64,000 nt of DNA from Bryobacterales bacterium. Lineage in GTDB: Bacteria > Acidobacteriota > Terriglobia > Bryobacterales > Bryobacteraceae. Under the pieces are notes generated by a model that worked only from the letters and a program-made list of their open reading frames with translations, was not told the origin of the DNA and ran no database searches. The DNA is taken from contig JAFAQY010000109.1 of the NCBI GenBank assembly GCA_019261985.1, forward strand, positions 62,001 through 126,000, in the 5' to 3' direction. Positions within the stretch are counted from its first letter, which is position 1, and every line of letters starts with the position of its first letter. Below are positions 42,172 through 51,884 of the stretch, in pieces. Both the position numbers and the translations under genes were made by a program.

Positions 42172-43332
42172 TCACACCTGTGCCCAGATCTCCTTGCGCG
42201 GGTCTTCAGGATGCAGTCCCGCATACTCGCGCAGGAGTTCCTTGGTGCGCTCGTCTTGCACGATGGGCGCCTGGACATCCACCTGCACGATCTGATCCCC
42301 GCGCTTACCGCTGCGCGAGTTTAGCACGCCTTTGTCGCGTAAACGGAACTTCTGACCGTTTTTGGTTCCCTGCGGAATTTTGAGCAGCGCTCGCCCGTCA
42401 ATGGTCGGGACCTCGATCTTGGCGCCCAGCCCCGCTTCATCGATTCGTACCGGAACGCGGATGTTGATATCGTCTCCTTCGCGGACAAAGAACGGATGCG
42501 GCTCTACGCGCAGGGTGATATAGAGATCGCCGGGAGGCGATCCGAGTGTGCCCGCGTTGCCTTTTCCCGCGACCCTCAGGCGTGAGCCCTGCTGAGCGCC
42601 GGGCGGAATCCGGACCTCCACGATTTCGCTAGATGCAATCGTGCCATCTCCCCCGCAGTTGGAGCACTTGTTCCGGAGGCGGCCTGTGCCCTCGCATTTC
42701 GGGCACGTCAAGCTGAAACGCATAGCGCCCGCCGCTTGAGTCACGTTGCCGCTGCCGTTGCACTGCGGGCATATCGTATTCGCTCCCGCTTGCGCGCCGG
42801 AGCCGTGACACACAGGGCAGGCTTCCTGGCGATTGATGCTCAAGCGCACTTGCGTGCCCTTAATCGCCTGCCAGAAATCGATGCTTAACCCGTATTCAAG
42901 ATCGGTCCCATGCCGTGGCGCGGCGGGCGGCTGTTCGGCCTGGGACCTGCCGAACCACTGGCTGAAGATGTCCTGGAAATTGCCGGTTTCTCCAGCGGGG
43001 CGCCGCGACCCCGCCCCGGCCCCCGCACCCCGCGTAAACATATCGGAGAAATCGAATCCGCCGAACCCCATATTGGGGCCGTGCGCCGCGCCGGGGCCCG
43101 GAGCGCCGTTCTCCGAATAAAAGCCGACCTGATCGTACATCTGCTTCTTTTTCGGATCGCTAAGAACGTCGTACGCCTCTTGCACCTTCTTAAAGCGGTC
43201 CTCAGCGGCTTTGTCTCCGGGGTTGAGATCTGGGTGGTGCTTGCGCGCAAGTTTCCGGTACGCCTTGCGGATCTCTTCCGCGTCAGCTTTTCGCTCCACG
43301 CCGAGTGTTTCATAGTAATCCTGCTGCGCCAT
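42172..43332 (-). CDS. dnaJ: Chaperone DnaJ
   Basis: 386 residues. J-domain residues 1-72 with [20 protein letters not shown] and the HPD loop (HHPDLNP), which stimulates DnaK ATPase; a Gly/Phe/Ala-rich linker; the zinc domain with four CxxCxGxG repeats ([32 protein letters not shown]); and two substrate-binding beta-barrels with [20 protein letters not shown] and [16 protein letters not shown]. It lies 55 bases after dnaK and directly before hspR. Confidence 0.95.
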   Translation of the reverse strand: MAQQDYYETLGVERKADAEEIRKAYRKLARKHHPDLNPGDKAAEDRFKKVQEAYDVLSDPKKKQMYDQVGFYSENGAPGPGAAHGPNMGFGGFDFSDMFTRGAGAGAGSRRPAGETGNFQDIFSQWFGRSQAEQPPAAPRHGTDLEYGLSIDFWQAIKGTQVRLSINRQEACPVCHGSGAQAGANTICPQCNGSGNVTQAAGAMRFSLTCPKCEGTGRLRNKCSNCGGDGTIASSEIVEVRIPPGAQQGSRLRVAGKGNAGTLGSPPGDLYITLRVEPHPFFVREGDDINIRVPVRIDEAGLGAKIEVPTIDGRALLKIPQGTKNGQKFRLRDKGVLNSRSGKRGDQIVQVDVQAPIVQDERTKELLREYAGLHPEDPRKEIWAQV

Positions 43333-43341
43333 AACCTAGGG

Positions 43342-43367
43342 GCCAGGAGCCAGACGCCAGGGGCCAG
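43342..43367. repeat. Short tandem GCCAG repeat in the dnaK-dnaJ gap
   Basis: GCCAG occurs four times with exact 7-base period (43342, 43349, 43356, 43363), each followed by two purine/AC bases, in the 55-base spacer between dnaK and dnaJ, ten bases before the dnaJ start on the minus strand. Confidence 0.6.
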
Positions 43368-43387
43368 TACAGCCCCCGGCGTTGCCC

Positions 43388-45313
43388 TTACTTTTTCTCA
43401 TCCACATCTACGAATTCCGCGTCAACCACGTTGTCCTTCGGTTTGGATGCGCCATCGCCTCCCGGCGTCTGGGCGCCGGTCTCCGGGCCCGGACCGGCGC
43501 CTGGGCCCTGCGTCGTGGATGACTTGTACATCGCCTCGGCCAGTTTATGGCTGGCCTGCGTCAAGTTATCGACGGCTTTGTTGAGATCCTCCACGCTGCC
43601 GCCTTCCATTGTCTTGCGAGTGGAAGCGATGGCATCCTCGACGTTCTTCGCGTCCACATCGGAGATCTTGTCCCGATGATCCTTCAGCATCTTCTCGACC
43701 TGATAGACCATCGAGTCCGCGCGATTGCGCGCTTCGATTTCGTCTTTGCGCTTGCGGTCGTCCGCGGAGTGCGATTCGGCGTCTTTCGCCATTTTGTCGA
43801 CTTCGTCTTTGCTGAGACCCGAAGACGAGGTGATGGTGATCTTTTGCTCGTTATTGGTCGCCTTGTCCTTCGCCGTCACGTTAAGAATTCCGTTGGCGTC
43901 GATATCGAAGGTGACCTCGATTTGCGGAATGCCGCGGGGAGCCGGCGGGATGCCAATCAACTGGAACACGCCCAGCATCCGGTTATCGCGCGCCACGGCT
44001 CGCTCGCCCTGGTAGACCTTAATTTCCACCGAGGTCTGCGAATCGGCCGCCGTCGAGAAGACTTCGCTCTTGCGAGTGGGAATCGTGGTATTGCGGTCGA
44101 TCAGTTTCGTGAACACGCCGCCGAGCGTCTCGATGCCCAGTGACAGAGGGGTTACGTCCAGCAGCAGCACGTCCTTGACTTCGCCGCCCAGAACGCCGCC
44201 TTGAACCGCCGCGCCGACTGCGACTACTTCGTCCGGATTGACGCTACGGTTCGGCTCCTTGCCGAACATGTTCCGGACCATCTCCTGGACCTTCGGAATT
44301 CGGGTGGTGCCGCCGACCAGGACGACCTCGTCGATCTGCGACGGTTGCACATTGGCGTCGGCCATAGCCTTCTTGCAAGGCTCAACGGAACGGTCCAAAA
44401 TGTCCTGAACCATTTGCTCGAACCGCGCCCGGGTCAGCTTGATCGCCAGGTGCTTAGGTCCGGTTGCGTCGGCGGTGAGGAACGGCAAGTTGATCTCGGT
44501 TTCAAGCAGAGTTGAAAGCTCGATCTTGGCCTTCTCCGCCGCTTCCTTCAGCCGCTGCAGAGCCATCTGGTCTTTCGAGACATCGATGCCCTGATCGCGC
44601 TTGAACTCCTGAATCAACCAGTCGATGATGCGCTGGTCGATGTTGTCGCCGCCAAGGTGCGTGTCGCCGTTCGTCGACTTGACTTCAACGACGCCCTCGC
44701 CGACTTCAAGGATGGAGATGTCGAAAGTTCCGCCACCGAAGTCATAGACCGCGATAGTCTCGTTCTTCTTCCGGTCGAGACCGTACGCCAGCGCTGCCGC
44801 TGTCGGCTCATTGATGATGCGCATAACTTCCAGACCCGCGATCTTGCCGGCATCCTTTGTCGCCTGGCGCTGCGAGTCGTTGAAGTAGGCGGGAACGGTG
44901 ATAACGGCCTTCGTAACCTTCTCGCCCAAATAGGCTTCGGCTGCTTCCTTGAGCTTGCCGAGAATCATGGCCGAGATCTCGGGTGGGGAATACTTTTTAC
45001 CCCCGGCGTCCACGCGGGCGTCATTGCTGTCGCCTCTGACGACCTTGTAGGGGACCAACTTCATTTCCTCGCTGACTTCATCGAAGCGGCGTCCCATGAA
45101 CCGCTTGATCGAATATACAGTGTTCTCAGGATTCGTAACCGCTTGACGTTTAGCGACTTGCCCAACCAACCGCTCACCGCTTTTCGAAAAACCGACCACC
45201 GACGGGGTAGTACGGCCACCTTCCTGATTGGGTATTACCGTGGGCTGTCCGCCCTCCATAACCGCCACGACGGAGTTCGTCGTGCCTAGGTCAATGCCGA
45301 TGATCTTGCTCAT
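43388..45313 (-). CDS. dnaK: Chaperone DnaK (Hsp70)
   Basis: 641 residues, normal length. ATPase domain signatures: [35 protein letters not shown] and [18 protein letters not shown]; substrate domain with [19 protein letters not shown] and [20 protein letters not shown]; a helical lid, a Gly/Pro-rich linker and an EFVDVDEKK tail close to the usual EEV(K/D)-like end. First gene of the chaperone operon. grpE, often next to dnaK, is not in the window, so the exchange factor must be encoded elsewhere. Confidence 0.97.
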   Translation of the reverse strand: MSKIIGIDLGTTNSVVAVMEGGQPTVIPNQEGGRTTPSVVGFSKSGERLVGQVAKRQAVTNPENTVYSIKRFMGRRFDEVSEEMKLVPYKVVRGDSNDARVDAGGKKYSPPEISAMILGKLKEAAEAYLGEKVTKAVITVPAYFNDSQRQATKDAGKIAGLEVMRIINEPTAAALAYGLDRKKNETIAVYDFGGGTFDISILEVGEGVVEVKSTNGDTHLGGDNIDQRIIDWLIQEFKRDQGIDVSKDQMALQRLKEAAEKAKIELSTLLETEINLPFLTADATGPKHLAIKLTRARFEQMVQDILDRSVEPCKKAMADANVQPSQIDEVVLVGGTTRIPKVQEMVRNMFGKEPNRSVNPDEVVAVGAAVQGGVLGGEVKDVLLLDVTPLSLGIETLGGVFTKLIDRNTTIPTRKSEVFSTAADSQTSVEIKVYQGERAVARDNRMLGVFQLIGIPPAPRGIPQIEVTFDIDANGILNVTAKDKATNNEQKITITSSSGLSKDEVDKMAKDAESHSADDRKRKDEIEARNRADSMVYQVEKMLKDHRDKISDVDAKNVEDAIASTRKTMEGGSVEDLNKAVDNLTQASHKLAEAMYKSSTTQGPGAGPGPETGAQTPGGDGASKPKDNVVDAEFVDVDEKK

Positions 45314-45339
45314 TTTGTTAGAGATCCTTCCAAATGTTT

Positions 45340-45354
45340 AGCCAGAGCCTCTGG
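45340..45354. promoter_or_regulatory. Perfect hairpin in the dnaK 5' leader
   Basis: GCCAGAGCCTCTGGC: two 7-base arms around a single base, about 27-40 bases before the dnaK ATG and downstream of the promoter, so it would be in the mRNA leader. Possible thermosensor-like or stabilising structure. Confidence 0.45.
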
Positions 45355-45378
45355 CCTGGAATAATTTAGCCTGAATCT

Positions 45379-45407
45379 ATTATGCAATCTTAGTGTTCTT
45401 TTGTCAA
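45379..45407 (-). promoter_or_regulatory. Sigma-70-type promoter of the dnaK operon
   Basis: On the minus strand TTGACA (45402-45407) and CATAAT (45379-45384) with a 17-base spacer, giving a leader of about 60 bases. A vegetative promoter is what an HspR-repressed operon should have; neither a CIRCE element nor a sigma-32 promoter is visible. Confidence 0.6.
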
Positions 45408-45507
45408 CTTTGGTGGATTGGTTTTAGCACGCTGGGCAGGCGGCGGGGCAGAGACGCAGTGGAGGACGCGAATCAGGCGGATTTTGGCCGCTGGATTTGC
45501 TGGAAAG

Positions 45508-45610
45508 TGGGGCAGGATGCCATCCTGCAGCGGCTTGCTAAGCCGCTTGGCGCGTATTGGATTAGCCGTCCAGCGCGATTGGCAATCGCGCGCAGGTGGC
45601 AACCTCCCCC
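45508..45610. repeat. Palindromic repeat cluster, GCCA/GCTA-centred class
   Basis: Hairpins in a row: GGCAGGATGCCATCCTGC, GCGGCTTGCTAAGCCGC, a degenerate GGATTAGCC, and GCGCGATTGGCAATCGCGCG, then GGTGGCAACC. Stems differ while the short centre stays the same. Lies in the gap between dnaK and a dead antitoxin gene (45408-45713), which otherwise has no gene. Confidence 0.7.
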
Positions 45611-45713
45611 GGTCAATCTATTCCGCTTACACAAAAGCCGCGGGAGGCCCTGGGAGTCCGGTCGCGACTGTCACGATCGCGTTCGGCAGATGGCGCTACG
45701 CGATGCGCCATTT

Positions 45714-45943
45714 TCAGCGGGGATTGGTGAGTTCGGCGAACAACCGGCGCGTCCGCTTTACGTTATGGGCAAGCTGCTGCATTGCCTCTTCGTCGAGCGT
45801 GAACAGGAATTCCGCGCGTCGCCGCTCGCGCTCCTCCCACAGGGCAAGCGCCTCCTGCACGGCGTCTTCTTCGGAGTGAAGCCGTCGCTGTCGACCACGC
45901 GGCCGGCGAAAGCCTTCTGGTCCGGGGTGAGGTGTACATCCAC
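45714..45943 (-). pseudogene. ParD-like antitoxin remnant, frameshifted, with possible toxin start behind it
   Basis: The minus strand starts VDVHLTPDQKAFAGRVVDSD (GTG 45943) and is shifted at about 45880 into SEEDAVQEALALWEERERRR, then AEFLFTLDEEAMQQLAHNVK and a TGA at 45714. Together the pieces read as a ribbon-helix-helix antitoxin of the ParD type (xVxLTPxxxxFxxxxVxSGRxxSxxDAVxxALxLWEERE). An ATG four bases later opens MAHRVAPSAERD, which resembles the first strand of a ParE toxin, but that frame is soon broken. A dead toxin-antitoxin locus is the simplest reading. Confidence 0.5.
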
Positions 45944-46164
45944 GCTTTCAGAATAAGGAAACCCGCACATCAGGCAAGTATCGGGTGACGCGATCATGCA
46001 AACTGGAGCATACCCTATTTTGCAGGCTGTCCGATGCTAATGAAAGAGCCGTCTGGCGCGGGTTTCATATAGGCGGAAAAGCGAGGACTCTGTTCGCAGG
46101 TCAACCGTGGTCGTTGGTGGGTGGTAGGCACGGCCTTTTCTTCGGCCAGCCGCATTGCATCGGG

Positions 46165-46333
46165 ATTGGCAACACGCCGCGGCTTTGGCAAGCTGCCCCA
46201 CTCTTGCTGTGGGGCCGGATGCCATCCCGGATGCCATCCCGCGCGCGCGATTGCTAATCGCGCTGGTCGAGGCTGGTGGAAACGTCGGCACGCGGGTTGG
46301 CAACCCGCCGCAGCTTGGCAAGCTGCCCCACCT
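46165..46333. repeat. Palindromic repeat cluster, GCCA/GCTA-centred class
   Basis: At least five hairpins: CTTTGGCAAGCTGCCCCAC, GCCGGATGCCATCCCGGATG, GCGCGATTGCTAATCGCGC, GCGGGTTGGCAACCCGC and CAGCTTGGCAAGCTGCCCC. Fills much of the gene-free gap 45944-46415 upstream of the next secreted-protein gene. Confidence 0.75.
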
Positions 46334-46415
46334 TCCATGCTTTGGTGTCAGCGCCGGCCAGGGCCGTTGCCTAGGTGACCCAGGAAGAAAATGCTTGCCG
46401 GCGCCGTCCTAGGGC

Positions 46416-47618
46416 ATGAGGAAACACACTATGCCCCTTCTTAGATTTGTCGTTGCCTTATCAGCCGCCGGTATCCTGGCCGGCGCTGATTTGCACGTCG
46501 GAACTGCTCCACTAGTCGCACACGAGTGGGGAACGTTCACGTCCGTCGCGCGGGAGGACGGCGAGGCGGTCGAATGGGCTCCCTTACTCGGCCCCGGCGA
46601 CCTCCCTTGTTTTGTCACTCGCTCAACAGGCAATGTGAAAGCATTGCTGCGCGGGCTGGTGCGCATGGAAACGCCGGTGCTGTATTTCTATACGCAGCGA
46701 CCGCTCACCGTTTCCGTGCACGTCGATTTTCCGCAGGGCCAGATTACCGAGTGGTATCCGAACCCGCCGCGGACAGCACAGAATGCGCAGCCGGAGTGGT
46801 TTTCAACAACGAAAATTGCGTGGGATCAGGTTGAACTCGCGCCGGGAAAGGATTTGGATTATCCGATGACGTCGGGGTCGAGCCACTATTTCGCGGCTCG
46901 TAACACCGACTCGACGCCTTTGCGAATCGGCAACGAGCAAGAGAAGATGATTTTCTACCGAGGGCTTGGATTTTTTGCGCCGCCGCTGCAGGCGCGATAC
47001 GAAACTGACGGAACGTTGAATCTGCGCAATACCGGGCGGGAGCCAATCCCCTTCGCGATTCTCTTCGAAAATCAGAGCGGCGCAATGGGTTTTCGCGTGG
47101 TGGAATCGGTCTCCGGCTCGGCTGCGGTCGAAGCGCCGGAGCTGAATCAAGACCTCGCTTCAATTCGTGAAACACTTGTCAGCCGTCTTACGGGACTGGG
47201 ACTATATCCGAACGAAGCTCGCGCGATGGTGGAAACGTGGTCCGATTCGTGGTTCACGGAAGGCTCGCGGGTGCTGTATATCGTTCCACGCGCCACGGTG
47301 GATTCGCTGCTTCCGTTGAGCATTGCACCAGCGCCCGGTGAAATTGAGCGAGTATTCGTGGGCCGCTTGGAGGTCCTCTCTCCGCGGACGAAGACCACGC
47401 TCGTGCATGCCCTGCGCGCAGGCAACAGCGAGACGCTCACAACCTTCGGCCGCTTCCTCCAGCCATTCGTTGCGCAGATTCAGCGCACGGACAAAACTTT
47501 TGTCCTTTCGTCCGCGGCGGAAACATATCTCCGCGCGATTGCGAGCGGCCACGCTGTCACGGGCGACGGCTACGGTGGAGCGTGGGAGATATCCACTCCG
47601 GCGGCGTGCGTGAAATAG
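46416..47618 (+). CDS. Secreted hypothetical protein with 'AHEWGTFTS' motif
   Basis: 400 residues, signal peptide to about residue 24 (LLRFVVALSAAGILAGA). The mature protein opens with VAHEWGTFTSVAREDGEAVE, and continues through a beta-rich region with LVRMETPVLYFYTQRPLTVS and ARNTDSTPLRIGNEQEKMIF, then a helical C-terminal part (GLGLYPNEARAMVETWSDSW). Similar proteins with the HEWGTFT opening are known to me only as uncharacterised secreted proteins of Acidobacteria and Planctomycetes. Function unknown. The ATG at 46416 is used; a second ATG lies 15 bases on. Confidence 0.75.
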   Translation: MRKHTMPLLRFVVALSAAGILAGADLHVGTAPLVAHEWGTFTSVAREDGEAVEWAPLLGPGDLPCFVTRSTGNVKALLRGLVRMETPVLYFYTQRPLTVSVHVDFPQGQITEWYPNPPRTAQNAQPEWFSTTKIAWDQVELAPGKDLDYPMTSGSSHYFAARNTDSTPLRIGNEQEKMIFYRGLGFFAPPLQARYETDGTLNLRNTGREPIPFAILFENQSGAMGFRVVESVSGSAAVEAPELNQDLASIRETLVSRLTGLGLYPNEARAMVETWSDSWFTEGSRVLYIVPRATVDSLLPLSIAPAPGEIERVFVGRLEVLSPRTKTTLVHALRAGNSETLTTFGRFLQPFVAQIQRTDKTFVLSSAAETYLRAIASGHAVTGDGYGGAWEISTPAACVK

Positions 47619-47624
47619 TGCGAT

Positions 47625-47969
47625 TTACTTGATCGACAACGGCTGCTCCACCGCGCTTGGCTCCATAACCGGAGCGTTTTGCGATACGCCGCCGAGGGCC
47701 TCCGACAGCCGCAGCAAATCAAGCGTAGAGGCTTCGGCGGCGCTGGCCGCAATCCGGGCGTTTTGCTGTGGATGCCGCCGCAGAATCACTTCCAGGATGA
47801 TTACCGAAAGAGTAAAGATCGCAAATAACATGGTGCTGGACTTATCGGCAACGGCCGGCTTTTTCTTTAATGGCGGGATAATCGGCGTACGCGAGCCTAT
47901 CGCAGCCGACCGGGACCGCTTATCGTGGAGGACACGCGGGAACTGGCGGCGGCACAGCGATGCGGTCAT
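47625..47969 (-). CDS. Hypothetical single-TM protein
   Basis: Up to 114 residues. A hydrophobic segment at about 46-64 (TMLFAIFTLSVIILEVIL) follows a basic, proline-containing stretch; the rest is an Ala/Glu-rich soluble helix (IAASAAEASTLDLLRLSEAL). The true start is uncertain: the 5' part overlaps the previous dead gene by 50 bases, and the internal ATG at 47831 would give 68 residues beginning with the membrane segment. It is convergent with the HEWGTFTS gene, seven bases away. No family recognised. Confidence 0.45.
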   Translation of the reverse strand: MTASLCRRQFPRVLHDKRSRSAAIGSRTPIIPPLKKKPAVADKSSTMLFAIFTLSVIILEVILRRHPQQNARIAASAAEASTLDLLRLSEALGGVSQNAPVMEPSAVEQPLSIK

Positions 47970-48260
47970 TGAACGCGCTTTGTGGAATGTCCATTTGCCG
48001 CATCACACCACCACCCTGCGGTGGTTTCATCTCCAGCAAAGGGATCGCGCATCGCGCGGGGTTAGCCGGAGGCTGACCCGACGGTAAGGCCGCCTGAAAT
48101 CGAAAATCCGGCAACCTGGAATTCAGATTCAGCTTGGGTTCCGGCGTGCGCTAGCTGGCTGAGGCGGAGTAACTGGTTCCACTGGGCTTGCCTTGGGCGC
48201 GGGCTGATCCTGAGCACATACCAGCGCTGAAATTGCGAACAACAGGTAGCCGCAACGCAT
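47920..48260 (-). pseudogene. Secreted proline-rich protein gene with frameshift
   Basis: From ATG 48260 the frame gives a good signal peptide (MRCGYLLFAISALVCAQDQP) and a Pro-rich stretch, then hits TGA after ARRNPS at about 48130. One base shift at that point continues with KLNLNSRLPDFRFQAALPSG and CAIPLLEMKPPQGG, DIPQSAFNDRIAVPPPVPAC, ending CPPR at 47920. The order signal peptide, CxIPLLEM, AVxPPxPxCPPR is a pattern I associate with small secreted acidobacterial proteins. A simple base-call error here would restore one intact gene of about 112 residues. Confidence 0.5.
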
Positions 48261-48331
48261 GATGCTGTCATTCTACAACCAGTCGAGGTTTGGAGAGTAA
48301 GGTGATTAGAGGTTAGAAGCCACTGAAGTGT

Positions 48332-48454
48332 GTGGGGCAGGATGCCATCCTGTGGGGCAGGATGCCATCCTGCGCGCGATTGCTAATCGCGCTGTTCGGG
48401 GCTGAGGGAGCGCCGCCAGGCGGACTGAAGTCCGCTGCAGGCAACCTGCCCTAC
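48332..48454. repeat. Mixed palindromic repeat cluster at the end of the tricorn-like gene
   Basis: Two direct copies of GTGGGGCAGGATGCCATCCT, then GCGCGATTGCTAATCGCGC, and finally GGCGGACTGAAGTCCGC and GCAGGCAACCTGC. The two centre classes (GCCA/GCTA and CTGAAG) sit side by side. The terminal CCCTAC contributes the stop codon (TAG on the minus strand, 48451-48453) of the protease gene. Confidence 0.75.
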
Positions 48455-51400
48455 TTCATCTCCGCTTGCAGCACCTCAACCGCCTTCTCAATCTGGCGGT
48501 CGTGGCCGGCCATGAAATCGGCGGGGGTGTTGTCGGCGAAAACATCGGGCGGGACGCCGTAGTTTTCGAGATCGCGGCCGTCCGCCGAAAAGACGCCGAA
48601 TTCCGGAGTGCGGATCGTGGATCCGTCCAGCAGGCGATAGGACCCGGTGCCGATGACCGCGCCATAAGTGGGAACGCCGATCACTTTGCCCAGCCCAAGC
48701 TCGCGGAAACCTTCGGGGAACATCTCGGCGTCGCTCGCCGACCGCTCATTTTGCAGCACGACCATTGGGCCGAAGTAGCCCTGGCTCGGCCGCGGCAACT
48801 CGACTGAATCGCGCCCGCGCGTGGTCTGGTATTTCTTGCGCTGATTTAGAATCGCGAGCAACTCCTGATCGATACCACCGCCGGCGTTGAATCGCTCGTC
48901 GATGATCAGCGCCTTCTTATCCTGGCTTTCGAGCAGGTCGCGCTCGAACTTCTGCAGCGCCGCGGCGTTCATTTCCTTGATGTGCAGATAGCCGATCTCA
49001 CCCTTCGTTAATTTGTCGACCATTGCTTTTCGTTCGTCCACCCAGCGGTTGTATTCCAGATCGTCCTGCTGGCTTTGGCTGACCGGATCGAGGCTCAAGT
49101 TCCACGCGCCTTCCAGCTGAGGCTTCGAATTCACGAGGAACTCGAACTTCCGCCCGGGGAGCGCATTGAAAGCCTGCCAGTAATTATCGGTGCTCTTGAG
49201 CTCTTTGCCGTCGACACTCAGGACATAGTCACCCACCCGGAGCCTGATGTAATCGTGATCGGCCGGGCCTTTCCGGTAAATGTGCGACACCTTAAAATAC
49301 CCGGAGGCATCGGGTTCCATGTCGAAGCCCGGGTAACGAGTTTGCACCCGCTCCGGCGGCGGTTGGCCGGGCAGCAAGCCTCCGCCGCTGATGCCGGTGT
49401 GGGAGGAGTTGAGCTTTCCGATCATCATCATGATCACGTTGTGGAGTTCGTCCACGTCCGCCACGTGCGGCAGGAGGGATTCGTAGGTGTCCTTGAGGAC
49501 GGCCCAATCCACGCCGTGCATGTTGGCGTCGTAATAGCGATACTTCATCGTTCGCCAGGCTTCCTCGAAGACTTGCTTACGCTCGGCCGATTGGTCGATC
49601 TGCATGCGAACCGTAAATGCGACGCGCCGAGCTGTAGGACCGGTGGCGGCCGGTGTGCCCTGAGCCGCGCCGCCGCGCCCTCCGCCGCGTCCGCCACCAC
49701 CGCCCTGATTTTCGGCCTCGGCATCGGTGTTGCCTCCGCCTCCCGCCGGGCCCGGCGGAACGTTCGCGGTATAGAGGGCTCCACGCTGCAGGAAGAAAAT
49801 GGCGCGGCCGTCTTTCGACCACTGCGGCTGACCCGATCCGCCGGTAAATGCGCCGCGGCCGCCTTCTGCCGGAGGCGCTCCATTCTGATTCACCTGAATG
49901 CGGGTCAGGCGCGTACCGTCTTCGGTGACTGTGTAGACCGCGCCGCCTGCGGAAATGGCGTACGTCCGGCTATCGGGCGAGGGATTGACGCTACTAATCG
50001 AGCCTGGGAGGCGGACCACCTGTTTCACGCGGCGGTCCAGGCCATCCCAGTCGATTTTGACTTCCACCGGCTGTTGTCCACTCCGCCCCAGGCCGTTTCC
50101 TCCACGCCCGCCCCCGCCACCACGGCCGGAGCCGCTGCCCTCGGGAGGCGCGTTGGCCTGCGCTTCGGTGTCGATATCGCGGTCGTCGGGATTTTTGTCC
50201 ATCGGCTGCAACGAGGCGCTGTACAACTGGAGCGACGTTCCATTTAGCGATGCCATATTTGAATTACCGACGCCGCCCAGGAAGACGAGCTTCTTGCCGT
50301 CCGGCGTCCATTTCGCGCCGGTAGCAATCAAGACGTCTTCGCCACCGACCAGATGTTCGGCCCCGGTGGCGAGTTCTTTAATGAAAATACGGCTACGGGA
50401 AAGCAGATCTTCTTTTGCATAGGACACGAACTTTCCGTCCGGAGAGAACTCGGCCGAATCGATGTCGCCTTTGGGGTTACTCGCGAGAATTTCGGTTGTG
50501 CCCGTTTCAACATTCAACAGCCGCAGCTTGTGGTCGGAGCCGAACCACAGCATCGATTTCGAATCCGGCGACCAAACCGCCGGGGCCTTCTCGCAATCCG
50601 CGTCGGTGAGCTGCTTTAGATTATGGCCAAGCTCATCGGCTATCCAAATTTCTTCGCGGCCGGTGCGGTCGGAAATAAAGGCGATCCATTTCCCATCCGG
50701 CGACCAGCGCGGGCTTTCTTCCCGCCATCCGGTTTCTGTCACGCGCTGCAGCTCTCCGCGATCGGTGGCGATGGTAAAGATCTCGCCATGCACGGAAATC
50801 GCCGCCCGCTTGGTGGAAGGCGATAAATGGAAGCTGTCGGCCTCGTTGCTCAGGCTGACCAGATCGACGTCGCTTTCCTTCAGGTCGGATTTGATATCGA
50901 CGCGGACCTCCGTGCTCTTGCCGCTGCCGACGTCCAGTTTCCATAGCCCAAAATTCTCTTCATAGACGATGGTCTTTCCATCCGCTGACATGCTGGGGAA
51001 AAACAGATTGCCGCTGGTATGATGCGTCACCTGCACCGGCTTTCCGCCTTTTTCCGAGAGCTTCCAAATGTTGTTGACGCTCTTCATCACCTCCGGGCCG
51101 CCGAATTTGATGTTCTTTTCGCTAGAAAGCTCGTCGGCCACGTAGTAGATCTCGCCGTTGTGGCCGTACATGGGCCACAAGTAATTCCCCTTGTAATCTT
51201 CGTCTCCCAATTTCGTGAACTTTTTCGAGGCTACATCCATTACCCAGAGGTCCGCCGCGTAGCTGCCGCGATAGTGCTGACGGGACCATACGCCGGGGTG
51301 GCGCGTGAACGCGAGCTTCGACCCGTCCGGAGAAAAATTGCCCCATGATCCCCAGTCGGTCATCACCGGATGTTCCAGGCCGCCTTCGGCTGAGATCTCG

Positions 51401-51822
51401 AACAGAGTAGTTACCGAAGGGAACACGCCTGCTCCGCGCGCCGATGTAAAGAGAATGTCGCGGCCGTCGGGAGTCCAGCCGGCGACGATGTCGTCGGCGG
51501 AATGGAATGTGAGCTGGCGGGGCTTGCCTCCGGCGGCGGAGATTACATACACGTCATAGTTGCCGCCGCGGTTCGAGGAAAACGCGATTGAGTTTCCATC
51601 CGGCGAAAAGCGCGGATAAATATCGCGTGCTTTATGATCGGTGAGGCGTTCCGCGCCTGAGCCATTCTCGTTGACGATCCAGATATCGCCCAGGTAGCTG
51701 AAGGCGATTTTTCCCTTCGAATATGCCGGGTAGCGGAGCAACTTCGCTTCCGCATGGGCCTCGGGACAGAGAAAGATGGGCAGGAACAGCAGCGCTGCGG
51801 CGAAACGCGCGTTGCGAATCAT
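48451..51822 (-). CDS. Tricorn-like protease (TolB/WD propeller, PDZ, S41 peptidase)
   Basis: 1123 residues from the ATG at 51822 (GGAGG upstream), with signal peptide to about residue 24 (LPIFLCPEAHA). Two beta-propeller regions made of TolB-like repeats (FSPDGNSIAFSSNRGGNYDV, WSPDGKWIAFISDRTGREEI) run to about residue 700, with a Gly/Arg-rich low-complexity insertion (about 590-620 and 735-760). Then a tricorn C1-like segment (RMQIDQSAERKQVFEEAWRT), a PDZ domain (DHDYIRLRVGDYVLSVDGKE) and the S41 core with KALIIDERFNAGGGID, the nucleophile region VVLQNERSASDAEMFPEGFR (Ser1028/Ser1030) and YGVPPDVFAD. It degrades peptides; the signal suggests the periplasm, unlike archaeal tricorn. Confidence 0.92.
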   Translation of the reverse strand: MIRNARFAAALLFLPIFLCPEAHAEAKLLRYPAYSKGKIAFSYLGDIWIVNENGSGAERLTDHKARDIYPRFSPDGNSIAFSSNRGGNYDVYVISAAGGKPRQLTFHSADDIVAGWTPDGRDILFTSARGAGVFPSVTTLFEISAEGGLEHPVMTDWGSWGNFSPDGSKLAFTRHPGVWSRQHYRGSYAADLWVMDVASKKFTKLGDEDYKGNYLWPMYGHNGEIYYVADELSSEKNIKFGGPEVMKSVNNIWKLSEKGGKPVQVTHHTSGNLFFPSMSADGKTIVYEENFGLWKLDVGSGKSTEVRVDIKSDLKESDVDLVSLSNEADSFHLSPSTKRAAISVHGEIFTIATDRGELQRVTETGWREESPRWSPDGKWIAFISDRTGREEIWIADELGHNLKQLTDADCEKAPAVWSPDSKSMLWFGSDHKLRLLNVETGTTEILASNPKGDIDSAEFSPDGKFVSYAKEDLLSRSRIFIKELATGAEHLVGGEDVLIATGAKWTPDGKKLVFLGGVGNSNMASLNGTSLQLYSASLQPMDKNPDDRDIDTEAQANAPPEGSGSGRGGGGGRGGNGLGRSGQQPVEVKIDWDGLDRRVKQVVRLPGSISSVNPSPDSRTYAISAGGAVYTVTEDGTRLTRIQVNQNGAPPAEGGRGAFTGGSGQPQWSKDGRAIFFLQRGALYTANVPPGPAGGGGNTDAEAENQGGGGGRGGGRGGAAQGTPAATGPTARRVAFTVRMQIDQSAERKQVFEEAWRTMKYRYYDANMHGVDWAVLKDTYESLLPHVADVDELHNVIMMMIGKLNSSHTGISGGGLLPGQPPPERVQTRYPGFDMEPDASGYFKVSHIYRKGPADHDYIRLRVGDYVLSVDGKELKSTDNYWQAFNALPGRKFEFLVNSKPQLEGAWNLSLDPVSQSQQDDLEYNRWVDERKAMVDKLTKGEIGYLHIKEMNAAALQKFERDLLESQDKKALIIDERFNAGGGIDQELLAILNQRKKYQTTRGRDSVELPRPSQGYFGPMVVLQNERSASDAEMFPEGFRELGLGKVIGVPTYGAVIGTGSYRLLDGSTIRTPEFGVFSADGRDLENYGVPPDVFADNTPADFMAGHDRQIEKAVEVLQAEMK

Positions 51823-51884
51823 GGGGAGACCTCCAGCAGCCTTCAATCACCGTAATTATAGACGGATGTTAAGATAAAAGAGTT

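Noticed and set aside
45314-45420. HAIR (CTTGAGT-N7-ACTCAAG) or CIRCE operator upstream of dnaK
   Set aside because: Searched by eye on both strands; neither motif is present in recognisable form.
49075-50247. 390-codon frame on the plus strand
   Set aside because: Antisense of the tricorn-like protease gene, whose Gly/Arg-rich part keeps the other strand open.
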